Shown here one piece after another: positions 44,356 through 57,800 of a stretch of DNA of 64,000 nt. Each line of letters opens with the position of its first letter. Within the stretch, counting starts at the first letter, position 1. Below the pieces are notes generated by a model. The model saw only the letters and a program-made list of their open reading frames with translations, did no database searches and was not told the DNA's origin. This DNA comes from Rotaria socialis (Eukaryota; Rotifera; Eurotatoria; Philodinida; Philodinidae), in NCBI GenBank assembly GCA_905331475.1, contig CAJNYU010002243.1, positions 54,114 to 118,113 on the forward strand, in the 5' to 3' direction. Made by a program: the position numbers and the translations under genes.

Positions 44356-45045
44356 GGTTGGCCGTAGAAAGGCCGAAAGGAAAAATATCGAAAGGAAAAA
44401 TACCGAAAGAAAAACACCGAAAGAAAAATATCGAAAGGGAAAAATGTCGAATGAATAAATGTCGAAGAGAAAAATGTCGAAAAGGAAAAATGTCGAAAAG
44501 GAAAAATGTCGAAAACAGAACAGATAGAAAAAAGCGACGTCTACTAAATGAAGGTTCTAATAGTTTGTTGTTCATTGTTGTTGATCTGATTATTCCATTG
44601 GTTTGACAATGATAACCCTTGATACTATTGAATAAGTAATATCTTATGAAAACTAGCTAAAATAGGCGTAAAATAGTATACAACGATTAAAATTTTATCA
44701 TGATGACTACAGCTTGCTCATTTTGATCTGGTGAGAATCATCCGCCAACTCCAGTTATTTCATTTATTCAGTCGTAAAAAGGAAAACCTTTCCTTGTATC
44801 AGATAAATATATTTTCAAACTGAATACAACAGCAATAACTAGTAAATATTGGATATGTGTATTTTTCTTTATAACTCTTATTTATCTATGATCTATCCTA
44901 TGATGCTATTATGATTTCAAGAATAAAAACATCTTAGTGCAAATTTTCTATATTTTTCCCTTTCTATATTTTTCCTTTCGATATTTTTCCCTTTCGACAT
45001 TTTTCCCTTTCGACATTTTCCCTTTCGGTCTTTCTACGGCACACC
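44356..45045. mobile_element. fold-back element A with inverted minisatellite ends and FLYWCH relic
   Basis: The left terminus GGTTGGCCGTAGAAAGGCCG leads into a tandem array of 15-17 bp units (TCGAAAGGAAAAATA type) up to about 44520. The right end (44950-45045) carries the inverted array and the inverted terminus, reading GGTGTGCCGTAGAAAGACCG from the other strand. ATTTTTTT flanks both sides (44348-44355 and 45046-45053), an 8-bp duplication, though low in complexity. The interior holds a decayed FLYWCH zinc-finger frame. Confidence 0.8.
44742..44867 (+). pseudogene. FLYWCH-type zinc-finger relic inside element A
   Basis: The plus-strand frame gives PPTPVISFIQS, a TAA stop at 44775-44777, then KGKPFLVSDKYIFKLN and TSKYWICVF. 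This matches the FLYWCH pattern of Phe, Ser-x-(K/R)-G-x-P-x-L, Tyr-x-Phe and (Y)W-x-C. The second Cys and the final His are lost. FLYWCH fingers occur at the N-terminus of some DNA-transposon proteins (Mutator-like and others), so this is probably a remnant of the autonomous parent. Confidence 0.6.
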
Positions 45046-45985
45046 ATTTTTTTCGATATCAATCATGTTTGAGAAATGTCTAAAATGTAGGTATTTTGGT
45101 ATTATTGAAGCTTTAACTACGAATCTCACATGCGTTTTAGTTAACAACTATCTAAAATGTTATGATATGAAAAAATAAATACTTGCAAAATTGTCACCAA
45201 CAGATTAATTGAAGCGTACTTTTTTAGAGAACAATAAAATTGAATATAGAGAAAGCTCTAAACGAAAAAAAAGTTCTGCGCTATCCTCGAAAAGCATACT
45301 CGACAAATCGTTAGTAGCAGAGATTTTAGAGTTTTTTTCGAAAAACGACATTATGCAAATTATAAAATTATAATTTTGTGAAAGAACCTTCATCAACCTT
45401 TTTTTTCTATACATAAATCTTAATTTTGATAAAAACTGCGTGTGTGAACATACTTAGTGAGGCTCAGTTTTTTCAAGCGCTTTGAGTTTCAAAGAAACAA
45501 CAATTTAGGACTACCTGCTAATAAGAAACATACTATTAATGCTGTTTTTAAATTTATAAACTGTGAGCAAAATCTGGAACATTTTTCGAAGTATTTTTTC
45601 GATGTTTTACTTTTGAATATGCCTCTATTTTCATTGGAACACTTTTTATCTGATCGTAATCAATACCAGCGACAAACTATACAGTAACATGAGAAAATCT
45701 AATTTCTTCATACTTATCTGTTTATACGCATATTTCTATAGTGAACTTTCATTTTCAATTGCAACCGTAATATACCAGTTTCTACCATTTTTTGTTCCGT
45801 CCAATCTGCACTATTTTTTAGATGTGTTCTCAATACTGCAAAAAACATATATTATAATACAAATGCAACATCTCAATAATTTCTATATTAAGCTTTAAAA
45901 TCTTTTATAAAAATTAAAATAACTTTTTTCAAAACGAAATATTTCTATTGTACATAAATATGATCACTGAAAACATCAATTTTAT
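45046..45985. other. intergenic, no supported gene
   Basis: Open frames at 45457-45687 (plus), 45689-45898 (plus) and 45205-45414 (minus) are Phe/Lys-rich and have no recognisable domain. None is claimed. Confidence 0.4.
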
Positions 45986-46660
45986 TTAAGGAAGTTTATG
46001 CAAATTGAGACTGTCTAAGATAAAAGTGGCAATAGTATCCCTGTCCAATTTAATTGCATTCTATATAAGATTCGCTGAATGTGTTTTGACTTTGTATTCT
46101 TGCCGAATTTTTCCATCGAAAGAAAAATATAAAATTCGAGTAATTCCTTTACAATCCATTCATCATAATTGAACGAACAACAATGAGCAACTGCATCGAG
46201 TGGAGCAGACCATAGTCGTTCGAATGTCGTCGACAGGCGTAGTTCAATAAGTCTTTGAAATGCATGAATATTTGAGATAACGAGAGCAATTTTTCCATTC
46301 GCACATGTAAAATTAAGAATACCTTCGCGTTTTGAATTCAAACCGAATAATTGCCATTCTTTTACAAATTCAATGATTGGCCGAAGTCTATATTCGTACA
46401 GACGCATAGATAAATCTCCAGTTGATAAGTATAAAGAAGTATCTGAACATGATCCAGAAGACCATTCTTTATCATTGATACGATCGACCCAACATTGTTG
46501 AAGTGGCATAGTTTGTTTTTCAAGAGTGAAAATATGCTTTGCCGTAATAAGAATGAATTGATCGAGTGTCGACGGCCAACAGAAATCAAAATGATCGTAT
46601 TCCCATGGTATCTCTTTAATAATTATTTCATTGTTTATCAGGCAAACATAAATTAGGTTT
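45986..46660 (-). pseudogene. broken gene, repeat-protein-like, rotifer family of unknown function
   Basis: On the minus strand an open frame runs from about 46660, without a clear Met, through CWPSTLDQFILITAKHIFTL, SGSCSDTSLYLSTGD and STTFERLWSAPLD to HCCSFNYDEWIVK. Near 46150 the frame slips: the other frame continues sensibly as GITRILYFSFDGKIRQEYKV. It then meets a TAG, and resumes as NAIKLDRDTIATFILDSLNL before TAA at 45988-45986. The frameshift and nonsense codon indicate a pseudogene. The alternation of short strands with SCSDTSLYLST- and DEWIV-type motifs suggests a beta-propeller-like protein of a kind I associate with bdelloid genomes, but I cannot name the family. Confidence 0.5.
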
Positions 46661-47986
46661 TTGTTTTAGTAGTATCCATTCACCATCACATCCTATGGAT
46701 ACCGAACTTTTATTTTTTATTTTAAGAGTTCGATATGTCGATGATGATGATGATCTGTTTCTTCAATTTGTTGATCGCTTCTATTATCAAAATTCTTCAG
46801 CCTTCGGTAAAAGTCACAAAACCATTTGTTAACAGTTGTGCAACAGGATTGTCCTTTCAAAGATAGAAGATTGTTTTGATTTGAAATTGATTTTATTTCA
46901 TTGTCTATGCAGAAGATTGACGACTATTCTCGCTTATTGTATAAACGGACTGTTTATACATATCTATAGAACATATGCGTGATGATGATCATACAGTACT
47001 GGCAGTCAAGAACAATAATATGATATGTAAAATAAGAGATGAAGAAATAAAATTTTATCAGATAATAATTCTTTGCCTCTATTTTCCCATCGCGCTTGCT
47101 GCTGATTGGTTCAAATTGAGTAGAGTAGAGTATGAAGTTGATTTAGCCTGGTATGAAAAATAGAACTTCTATAAACACGTAATATACCATTCTATCTTTT
47201 CTATTCCGACATTCGTCGACTAGTAGACGAAGAAAGTGAAAAAATAATTTTTCTGAAATGAAAAGAATATTTCTTCTCTGTTATTTACTCGGAACTCACA
47301 ATCATGAGAGATGTAAAATATGCCAATAGAATATTAGTATTAATACAATTGTATTCCGAGATAATAATAAAAACATGGCAGGTGAACACAGATTTTAATT
47401 GAAGAATATATATTATAAATTATCAATAACATTGGAATAAGTATAACGTCTTTGTATGCTTCTGATGTTAAATTATATTCATCGCCTAATCTACATTGTC
47501 TTTCATCAATCATATTCGTAGCTAATAAGGAATGATTGAAGATTACGTATACGAATGAGAACGTCTGTTCAATGAAGTAGATTTTTCAAATAGTGATTTT
47601 ATCAACAAAAACGTGATATTTTTCTAAAATGAAGAAAAATATTTTTTATTTAAGATTTGTTTTGAAATGATGGATCGAAGGAATATGAATTGGGCATACA
47701 TCTTCATCATCTTACTATTCAACATACGATATTGAATAATCAAATAACAAAAAGTCACTACGCATAGAGAGAAATTTCACTATTTATTGATGAGACTCAC
47801 AAGATTTAAGCTAAAGATGTAGTCAATTTTGATAAGAATATACTCAAGAACTAATAGGATTGTAATTTTCATTGTAAAGATAATCATTTATACAATTCCG
47901 ATGTATGATCTTTATGTTTTTTCCAAATTTAACAATGACTTCGTTTATTGCCAACTGTGACAAAGTGATTACAAGAAAAATACAAA
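46661..47986. other. intergenic, no gene seen
   Basis: No supported gene. An open frame at 46975-47163 was not claimed. The right end is the 3' flank of the transporter gene. Confidence 0.4.
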
Positions 47987-48923
47987 TTATACAACTATTT
48001 GTGTGTCAGTTTGGTGATTGGTTGATCCGTAAGAATCAGTAAGAGATCTATCATTGTGAGATGTATAGAAAGAATCAGTACGTGAACGAGGTAATTGGAT
48101 CAAATAAGCTATATCAACAACTTGCGGGAGGATATTATTCGTTAAGGGCAATGCTGCAGGTTCTGTATTTATTTCTGATACGATATTTATTTCTTGTGCA
48201 TTTGAAATATGTCGATTGATCACGAAAAGACATCTGATAATGAAATAAATCAAGAAATATTTCGTTTAGGAGAAAGAAAAACTTACAGATTGAGAATAAT
48301 AGGTATAATACAAAGTCCACTTGCAAATAATAATGTAAAATTTTTTTGGTGAACTACTGTTTGAGCGTAGATCCAATTGAATAAAGAACTTCCAAAAGCC
48401 AGAATAATTGTATTTATTTCTGTTAATAATGTAAAAACATCGCTACGTTCATGAACTTCCAACCATTTCACTATCATCGGTGTCGTTAATATACCTTGAT
48501 AACCCGAAAATGGATTAATCAATAATGCTAAGTACAATTGCCAACTATATTGAGCTAGTGAAATCCAAAATGCGTAGACAAAGAAACAAATATGACTGAG
48601 ACTACATATTATAGCATCATTTGCTCCAATATAAGTCAATAGTTTCATGCCTAGTGCACTAAAAATTGCTGTAGTTATTAATGATACTGCAGAGTATTGA
48701 CCAAGATTTTTCGATGTCCAACAGAACGGAGTGCCAAGAAGATACCAAACCAATGTTGACATAGATGATAATGCCAACAAATAAAATATATAGGAAACAA
48801 TGATTAAAATGATACTAATCGATTTATTTTTCGAATGATGTCGAAAGTTAAATACTTCACAGATGCCAAAACAATGGTAAAATCTAGACAGCACATATGT
48901 CTTAACAATGGCATGAGCATTGT

Positions 48924-48957
<34 letters not shown>

Positions 48958-49776
48958 TGATGATGATGGTAGTAGCAGCGCTGTATTCTCATCGTTTGAT
49001 TGAGGATAATTTGTTGGCTTCAAAAAGAGAATAACGACAAAAATTGACAATATTTCCAATGCAATTGCTGCCCATAATAGATCAGTGTAACCACGCCATT
49101 GAATATAATAACCAATACCAAATGTTGCTATTGATGCTAAAGCCGTAGTCACCGCATTGATACATACAAAACGTGATGATCGTTCACTTTCTTCGGTACT
49201 TTCTGTGATTACTAAATTTATTACAATACCTAAATGAACAAGAGAGGAAATAATTGTTTTAAGTGAAAACTATCGATAATAACCTAGAATATTAGTGCCG
49301 CCTGCTAAACCAGCAATGAAAGCTGCGACATACCACCAGTATTCGGCTAAATTTTTATAGATGATAGCTTGATAAATAAGTACATGAATAGAATTTCCTA
49401 ATATAGAAAATACTAACACTAATCGTCGATTTAATCGTGAAGCATAGAGACCAAATAAATACGTAATAACAATTACCGGGAATGCTCTCCATAGAGTGGC
49501 TCGAAACACTAAATCTGCTGATTGTTGTTGTGCCCATGCTTGAGCAGAACTATTAGAAAGATCTGTCGTATTTTCTACACATTGTTCTTGATTTAATTTA
49601 AACATTTTAATAGTCACGGATACATCATCAGTAATAATTGTCCAATTAAGAGGAATATCATCGTAAGTTCGTAGAAAAAATCCATAGATATATTGCCCGA
49701 TAATTGAAACAATACAATTGTATAGTGTTTGTAGGCATAGAATTGTTATAATAAAATAACTATTACAATCGATCAT
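47987..49776 (-). CDS. SLC46-like (proton-coupled folate/heme transporter family) MFS protein, three exons
   Basis: Exons 49776-49284, 49229-48287 and 48233-47987 join in phase over 54- and 53-bp introns to give 560 residues. The N-terminal part has hydrophobic helices and a Cys-containing extracellular loop with glycosylation sequons (CVENTTDLSNSS), as in SLC46 proteins. FGLYASRLNRRLVLVFSILG is the MFS loop 2-3 signature in SLC46 style, and AAFIAGLAGGTNILG forms the next helix. About 12 membrane helices can be counted. The central cytoplasmic loop holds a run of 14 serines, encoded by a TCG/TCA-type trinucleotide repeat (48925-48970), which is the usual place for loop variation. The C-terminal 80 residues are polar and Ser/Thr-rich. 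SLC46 members move folates, heme-like or muropeptide compounds with protons; the substrate here is unknown. Alternatives such as other MFS families are less likely. Confidence 0.7.
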
Positions 49777-51407
49777 ACTTGACTAATAATTATCTGTATT
49801 AGACTTAGAACAATTCTGAAAAATAAAAGATGTCATTATGTTGACAAAACATGCTTAGTTTTTCTTCTGATTGACGATACCTACCATCATCAGAAACGTG
49901 TCTGTTCTCTTACCTTTTTTTTCCTTTTCTACAAAGAAAAATTAAGCGACGAAGCGTTCTGTCATTCAAATCTTTTCTTCTTTTCGTTTTTAGGCTGAAT
50001 GAAGAGAAAAATATTTTCAAATCAAATGACTATTGATCTTTTTCGTTCTGTCGAAAACATCAGAAAATATATGCTTGTATGTCTACACCACGAAATACTG
50101 TTTATTACTTGAGCGTGCCTTCAAAATCGAATGTCCGTACGCTATGTTGAGAAGCACTCACGATGCTTATCAACAATAAAAATCTCGGCTGTCCAATGCA
50201 GTAAATTGAAGTTTCTCGATCCTATTGACGGTTTATTGATGATATAAAATATAGCAACATCGAAACAGCCAATAGAACATTTTCTTTAATAAACTGGTTC
50301 AAATTCATGATAGTCATTACCAAACATAATTAGCAAATGAATTCTCGTTAAATCAATTTCATACAATCAACGTTGTAAACAAAACCTATAATCGTTTACA
50401 GGAAAACGTATGCAAACAATAAGAATACTATATCCTTGATCTATATATTTATATATATACATGGATGATCATCAGCAAATCAAGAATAACTGTCAATAAT
50501 ACATAAGGAATGAGTTAAATTTTCAGCTTTTAAATAAATTTTACATTCTTCTATGAGCTAACTACACTAATATTCATAAGCGACTATAATAATCACCCAT
50601 AATACACTGTTGAAACAAGGATTTACATCATAAGCTATATAAGAAAAATATTGATAAATATATTAGAGTGTAGCTGCATAATAAATATTTTCATCGAAGT
50701 ATATTCAACAAACACATACATTGAATTATGCCTAAATAGGTTATATAGATATTCAAGCCTACTATTGATCGAAGAATGTCATATTTACTTGGATATGAGA
50801 GCAATGAAGTAAAATATTTTACTACAAAAGACGGAAAGAGAAAAGAAACATGATTGAGGATCTGATGATTTGAACGAGTGCAGCACTATTAACATTTATG
50901 GATCTTTCAAGAAAAAGTTTTCATTGCAATATTGAACTTATTCTTGGATTTCATCAAGTGCAACAGCAGGTCATGGCTATTCTATTCTTGAGCAAAGAAA
51001 CTGACCAATTAAGAAAAACCGTTTTCTTTGCAATAATAAAACTAGTTGACTGATTTATTATTAGCTTTCGGTGGAGTACATATCAATGAGTATTTAATGT
51101 AGAAAACGAAGCGTGGCATTTGTTTATCATTATTAGATGAATAGTCGCTGTAAGGTACGCGAACTTCTATTCTTTTTATTGACTAAATCCAAAAATATTG
51201 ATTTATTTGAGACTCATAAGAAATAAGTAGAAAAACAATAATACAGTCGATCATTTGTTTTCGAAATCCGCCGATACAAACGACCACCAAAGCTTCAGCC
51301 AGAATGCAAAAGAAAACAATGCATGCGTACAGAATTCACGAAAATGAACACATAATTCTACATGTACTCATTCATTGACAACCGTGTGTACTCAAACGTG
51401 CCTTGAT
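49777..51407. other. intergenic, no gene seen
   Basis: The 5' flank of the transporter gene and further AT-rich DNA without a supported coding region. Confidence 0.4.
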
Positions 51408-51815
51408 GGTGTGTCGTAGAAAGGTCGAAAGGGGAAAATGTCGAAAAGAAAATGGTCGAAAGGAAAAATATCGAAAGGGAATAATGTCGAAAAAAATATA
51501 AGAAGAGAAAAACGTCGAACAATACATTTTACCACAAAAAAATGTCAAAATTCGAAATAAACGAAATAGCGATGTCTACCCAGGTNGTCGCATCTTCAGA
51601 AGATGAAACTCAATCAAAGTCACCAACGATTTCATTGATTAATTCACAAAAAGGAAAACAATTGCTAATATATTTCGATTATCATATGTTAGTATTAACG
51701 TACACAATGAAACATACTTCTCTCAAGTCAGAATTCGAAAACACTCTTTTCGATCATTTTCCACAATAATATATTTTTTTCGACATTTTTCCTTTCGACC
51801 TTTGGACGGCCAACC
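51408..51815. mobile_element. fold-back element B with inverted minisatellite ends and FLYWCH relic
   Basis: The left terminus GGTGTGTCGTAGAAAGGTCG begins an array of TCGAAAGG-type units up to about 51530. The right terminus reads GGTTGGCCGTCCAAAGGTCG from the other strand. Flanks GCCTTGAT (51400-51407) and GCATTGAT (51816-51823) match at 7 of 8 bases. The termini are nearly the same as those of element A, so both belong to one family. One unresolved base lies inside at 51586. Confidence 0.8.
51615..51735 (+). pseudogene. FLYWCH-type zinc-finger relic inside element B
   Basis: The plus-strand frame from about 51542 gives SPTISLINSQKGKQLLIYFD, which matches the relic in element A (PPTPVISFIQS*KGKPFLVSD) and the start of the FLYWCH fold (S-Q-K-G-x-x-L-L). 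The conserved Trp, Cys and His residues beyond it are lost. The shared coding relic shows that A and B descend from the same coding transposon. Confidence 0.5.
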
Positions 51816-54800
51816 GCATTGATGAACGCAATGTTTATAACAAGAAGAAACAATATGCAACCCCTATTCAAATACGTCTACCAATACAACAGGTTTATCC
51901 TGACAATGAACAATAAAGATGCACTCTTCTTTTTTGACAAGTAGCATATGCTAGTTCTTTTAAGCTCATGAATACAAGAATCCGGAGTAATATCCGTATA
52001 TTCCCAACAATCAAAAGATAACAATTGGTCTGAATAAAAACATAAGACTTAACTGAACTACTGTTTGCAATTCACAGAATAATAATTAATGATTTATACG
52101 ATACATCTGCCAATGCAAATATATGCCTGTAGATGCACGAATGTTTCACCGACTAGTGGGTACATGAAAAGAAACACGTAAAACACACCCAAATCGATAT
52201 TCACTTGACCACCATCATACTCAGTCATATTCAAACTGTTTATACAAACTGAGATAAAAATGTGACTGTAATCCTTAACAATATAATCCGCGAAAACAAG
52301 TACCTCTTTCTACTTATTCAAGAGCATACTTATTGAACCAGAGTACTTTTTAAGTACCTCGTATATCCATAAAAACAACTGACTAAATCACACGTATACA
52401 CCTGTAAAGAATCTAGTGTGTTTCTCACTGCGAGTGTAAGTACTCGCTGTCAGTGTGCGAGCATTTATAGTGACAAATGAACTCAGAATCCCAATTACTT
52501 GCAATCACACCTTGAGTATTATCAGCATGCTGCTATATCAGCGTACATAGAGAGGAATAATAGAAATTGAAGGTTGGTTTTGTTTTTTTGCAATCAACTT
52601 CGAATTGTCTTTTATTTTCTGCGTAGAAATTCAATACTTGTAAGAGAGAATAATCACTGAGAGAAAAGGGAAAAGCGATGTTTTGATAATCGAGATTTTG
52701 AAATATATCCGCATCAGAGTAGTTTTATAGGAGAACAGATAAAGCTGAGAATCGAATCAAGTATAAATTCTGTTTTTCTGTTTCTCGTCAATACGTTTTC
52801 TATTCTTATCTTCAATGGGAATTTTATATTTTTTTATAGAAGATGTTGATTGAGGTAAAAAACAGAGAAAATAGTGTTTTTATGAAACACAATCTGCCAA
52901 TACGATTTCGCTAGAGTCTACATGGGAAAAAAGAGACTAAAGAAATAGAAACTGAATACTGATTTTGTTTTATATATTCAAGTATATACTATATTTGTCA
53001 TACTCTCGACCGAAAATCGAGTATTTATAAGATAGAGTAATCATTGCAGTAAAACGAGACAAATATGGTATTATTTCTAAAAGAAAAATATAAAGATTGG
53101 CAAACCACAGGATAAGAAGTCATATAAAATGAAGCACACACTCTAATTACACTTTTATTTTCAACCTATCAGTTCTTTGGTAAGCATACTCCGATGTCAG
53201 CATAATGTATTTTGTTCGTTTCAAGCCAGCATTTTGTCTTGTTCCAGTAGATTTAATAATCTTGGTAGATAGTTAGTTGAAAAGAAATCAGTAAATCTTT
53301 AATGAATAGTTTTAGTCGTCTACATATATGGTAATTAATATTTGGTATCATGCAGCAGTTTTAAATTTTGCCTTTGAGTCCATGTTACGTTAGCTTAAAT
53401 ACAATGTACATTGAAGAAGGCTGACTGAAAACTATTTAGTAGAGTGACCATTAATATGAACGAAGATGTTCACACAACAATAAGGAAGTTTGTGCCTGTG
53501 CAGTTAAATTTGATGTGAATTTTTTATTAGTCATTAATATCTATCTAACAAAAATATTCTCTGTATAGAGGGTCACAGAGAAAATATAGGTGTACAATAA
53601 GTTTATAAAATCACATTAAAAACGTGTTTTAAGTCATGTTTCTTTAGGAGCACAGAATATTGACTTGAGCAAAGAACTAGTAGGTCGTGATTCAATATAC
53701 TTGGAACTTTCATAAAAGTTCAATAGAACTTAAAACTATATTCCTAAATAAGAACATTAAGATAGAGCTCTCACGGCCAATATGATTTCTGAGATTATCC
53801 GATCGGAAGTTGTCTATTACGTACAATCTGTTATCGTTAATGTATCCGAAAAAATGAGCTGTGCGAAATTATGCACAAAGCACATTCAAATATGTGATCC
53901 CAGTCTGCGACGCATAAGCCTCTATATTTAAGCCTGTTGACTTCATGAAATTCACTTATACTTGCAGAAAAAAATTTTTTGACATTAAGAACGAAATATT
54001 CATTTTGAAAAAGGTGATTTTTTTTATTGGAAGATTTACATTTTTTGTAAAAATCAAATTTAATAAAAAAAAGTCGTCTTTGACTTTAACTATACTTTCA
54101 TTAAGAGGCCAAAGCGAAAGTACCATTCCTGTATGTGGCCCACCTGCAGTGAGTACAAAGAACTTTTCGAGAACATTTTTACGAGAAAGCACAGAGCTAT
54201 TCTCATACATTTTTGCGGTAAGCGGCTCTAATGTAGTAGAAATTTTAAGTGTTTTTTTTCACATACTACTCAACTGAAGCATTTTTCCTATAGAAATGAA
54301 CATTACTCTGATTGATTCATGTTTTTCCGGCAAAGAACTGTGGTGTAAGTCGACAGACGTAGTGATTCTCCTGTAGCGTATGCTTTCAATATTGTGGACC
54401 TAACCGCTATTTTTCCGCTTAAAATAGTCATTTATCTAACCAATCAATTCTACAGCTGATTCTCTTATTTAAAATATATTTACTAGCAAATATATATATT
54501 TTACAAAAGTAAATAGTTAATATTTGATTCAATTACCTTAGTTACCTTTTTGAAAAAGTAAAGCAAATGTACCATCCCTAGTCTAAAAGAGAATGCAAAT
54601 TGATAGAGAACTGAGAAGTACAACATATTTTTTGCACGTTTGAGGGCGTAGTGAAAAATATTCTTTTAATTTAGTAAGTTCAATATAGTGTTTAATTATT
54701 TATGAACGTATCAGACAAGTTTCAATTAGTATCATTGCATACATAAATCATAGTCTGTTTCATTTTAGTTATTCAGTAGTTTTCTTCTAACTAACTATCT

Positions 54801-54828
54801 TCGCCTGTGATAAGAACAAAACATAAAT
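51816..54828. other. long intergenic stretch, no gene seen
   Basis: About 3 kb without a supported gene. Overlapping open frames on both strands at 53945-54277 were considered and not accepted. Two weakly similar stretches around 52620-52690 and 53010-53080 may be an old duplication. Confidence 0.4.
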
Positions 54829-57800
54829 ATGATCGGCAGTGACACTCATATCCATAGGATTCAAAAGCTCTCCGTAGAACGCAACGATGAGAAAAATGAT
54901 TTACAACAGCTCAATGATAGTCTTGGCATCTACATTCAACAAGTAAAAGAACTCGAACTTAGAAATAATCAACTACGTTCGCAGATTATTGCTCAGAAAC
55001 CTAAAGGCGGTAAGTTTCATCAAATATACTTTTTTATTTAAAATTGAAAAAATACTACCGTATGGTTGCTTTACTTTATTCTCAGGTTTCGATTCCGACG
55101 CACTTAAAAAGCAATACAACAAAGACTTGCTTTTACTTCGACAACAATTGGACACGACTGCAATCGATTTAGAACTAACTCAGCTACAAAAAGCAGAATT
55201 CGAACGTGCTACATGGTCGAATCAGCATCGAATTTCTTTTTTGAGAAAATTTTTTACTACCGATAAACAACGCCTTTTGTTATGCACACAAGAAATTGAA
55301 CGAAACAAAGCGGAACTCGATGGAGTACGTATTCAAATCGAAAATAAAAAGCAGGAAGTGGAACGAACCAAAAGTGTAATGAATGAACAATCAGACTATT
55401 TGGAAAATTTGGAAAAGGAATACAATGAAATAATAAAGGCTCATGTCGTTATCAATATCCAATTGAAAACACTGCAAGAAGAATCATTCTTCTTGAAAGC
55501 TGTTTTTGAAGAAGAATGTGAAGAATTGCTTTCTCGTGGTACACTGCATATCGATGTTAGTCAATTCTATCGAACTGAACTTAGTCGGGCAATCGCCAAT
55601 ATCAGAAAAGACTATCAAACACTTTCAAACAAACGACATCAAGAGTGGGAAAGTAAGATATAAAGAGACTGATTGTTCTCATTAGTTAAATTTTGAGTGA
55701 AATAACTTGTCCCTCTAATCACTTCTATAGTGATCATCAATATACGATCGCCTTCAATTACGAAGCCTTCTGATCTTAGAATATTATTTTGGAAGAATAT
55801 CAATTAAAAAATAACGTATAAAAGTGACGCATTATTTTGAGAAACTTTGTATTTCCGTATACTTTTCTGATAGGAAGACTTGAGATATACAGTTCAAAAA
55901 ACAGAACTATATATATACCTTCTCATTTTCTAATGCTAAGTAAATTTACTTTCTTGAATAATCCAATTTTAATACAGTACCATTAGGTCTCGCGCCGAAA
56001 TTTACTTTAGCGACATCTATACATAATAATATAAGACAGCCGGATTCATATAGATGACGGACGCTACCAAAATCAAAAAATATTTTTTATCGTTTTTACA
56101 CACACGATAGTCTTGTTGCTTCCTTCTTGTTTTCTTTTTCGATAACAAAAACTACAAAAACATTTAACATTTATTATCCAATTACATCAACAAGCCTAGA
56201 TTATTAAGAAACGTACTAGCAAGCATCATAATTCAACAGTTTTCATCCTTTGAAAAAGTTAAAGCTATGCTATTCTTTTTTCAGCCTACTACCAAATGAA
56301 AACAGAGGAGATCAAAACAGAGATAACTGAACAAGCACTCAAACAGAAAAATGCGAATAAAACAAATGATGTGGGAAGTATGGATGTGAAAACACTCAAG
56401 GCGACATTAGAGGAATTTCAAAGCTCTTACACCGTATTGCAATCTGAAAATGTAATTTTGATCAGTCGTATGCAAACACTCGAAGAGCAATATGGAAGCA
56501 TACAATTCGAACGACATCAATCACTATTCTTATTGGAACAACAAATTGCTGCATTATTAGCTGATTACAATGAGAGCCGATCGAAAATCTCAAGTATACA
56601 TGAAAGTAATGTAACACTGCAATTCGAAATTAGCACTTACCGTCGATTATTAGAAGGTAATTAATTAATATCCTGTCTAATTCTAGTAACAGAATATATT
56701 GAGAACCTAACGGAATCTTCCATTTCTTTGGAGCTCATATTTCGAACTAGTTCACCAAAGTACTTAAAAACAGTGAAGATAAACGTGTATATATGTTTTC
56801 TTTATGAATTCGTGATTAATTTACAATCATTTTACTAGAAATGTACAAGTTTTTGTTTGAAAACATTGATTCATTCAATACTAGTGAAGAAGATGTTCTA
56901 TCTTTTACTGAGAAATTAAACGAGAACGATAGAGTTTATGTTGCGGACAAGAGCACTAGCCTCACATATTTCTCTGAACATTAAAACATCGATATAACGG
57001 ATGACTGCTGAAACGTGATCCATATTTAACAGGAAAAAAGCGAATATCTGAATAAGAATCAGTACAAAATTATTCGAAAATCCATGTTTTCTAATCATCA
57101 AAACTATTCGAACGACTTTTTTCTCGACTCATATACTCTTATTTATTGAAGGTGTATCCACTAGCACTCCAACAAAAACTCGTGAAATTGCTCTACAATG
57201 GGCGAGCACATCGACTGCAAATTTTTCGGCGATGAATTTGAAAGCACCTTTTGTCTTACGTTGGGCAGAAACTGTTAAGGTAACAGGATCGATGATTTTG
57301 CTTCCGACTACATTCATTGGTCCAAAAGGATGTAGTGGTGTCTCGTTCGCAGCTGTTTATTACACGTCCAACGAACGAGTCATTGTGGAAGCAACAATTA
57401 CTGATCAATTCAATTTTAACAATTATGGACAATATCAAGTAACAATCTATTATGTGAATTCTAAAGTTGCGATTGGATCATGGACAATTCAGCTTGAGCC
57501 TAAAGGTGGAATATGCATGCCAAAACAGTTACTTCTCCGAGATTCAATTAATAATTCCATTGTTGGAGCAACAGTTCAATTACTATTGTTAGGACAAGTT
57601 GTTTTCCAAAGTACAAGTGATAAGAGTGGTATTGTGAATCTACCGAAAACGCTGTTAGAGAATTGTTATGACATCCAGATAGATACACATGCCGATAAAT
57701 ACAAAATTGGTAAATTCAAACGAATAGTTTTTCAAAACCGAGGAGCAGAATCGGAGACCTTTTACATTTATCGACAAATGAAAAGTGATGAGGTTGAATT

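Noticed and set aside
44333-44606. Open frames on both strands rich in Lys/Arg or Phe repeats
   Set aside because: Translations of the terminal array of element A.
45457-45898. Two consecutive open frames on the plus strand, 76 and 69 codons
   Set aside because: Considered as exons of one gene, but no GT-AG pair with matching phase and no motif was found.
53945-54277. 110-codon (plus) and 84-codon (minus) overlapping open frames upstream of the filament gene
   Set aside because: Neither strand shows a known motif, and they exclude one another.
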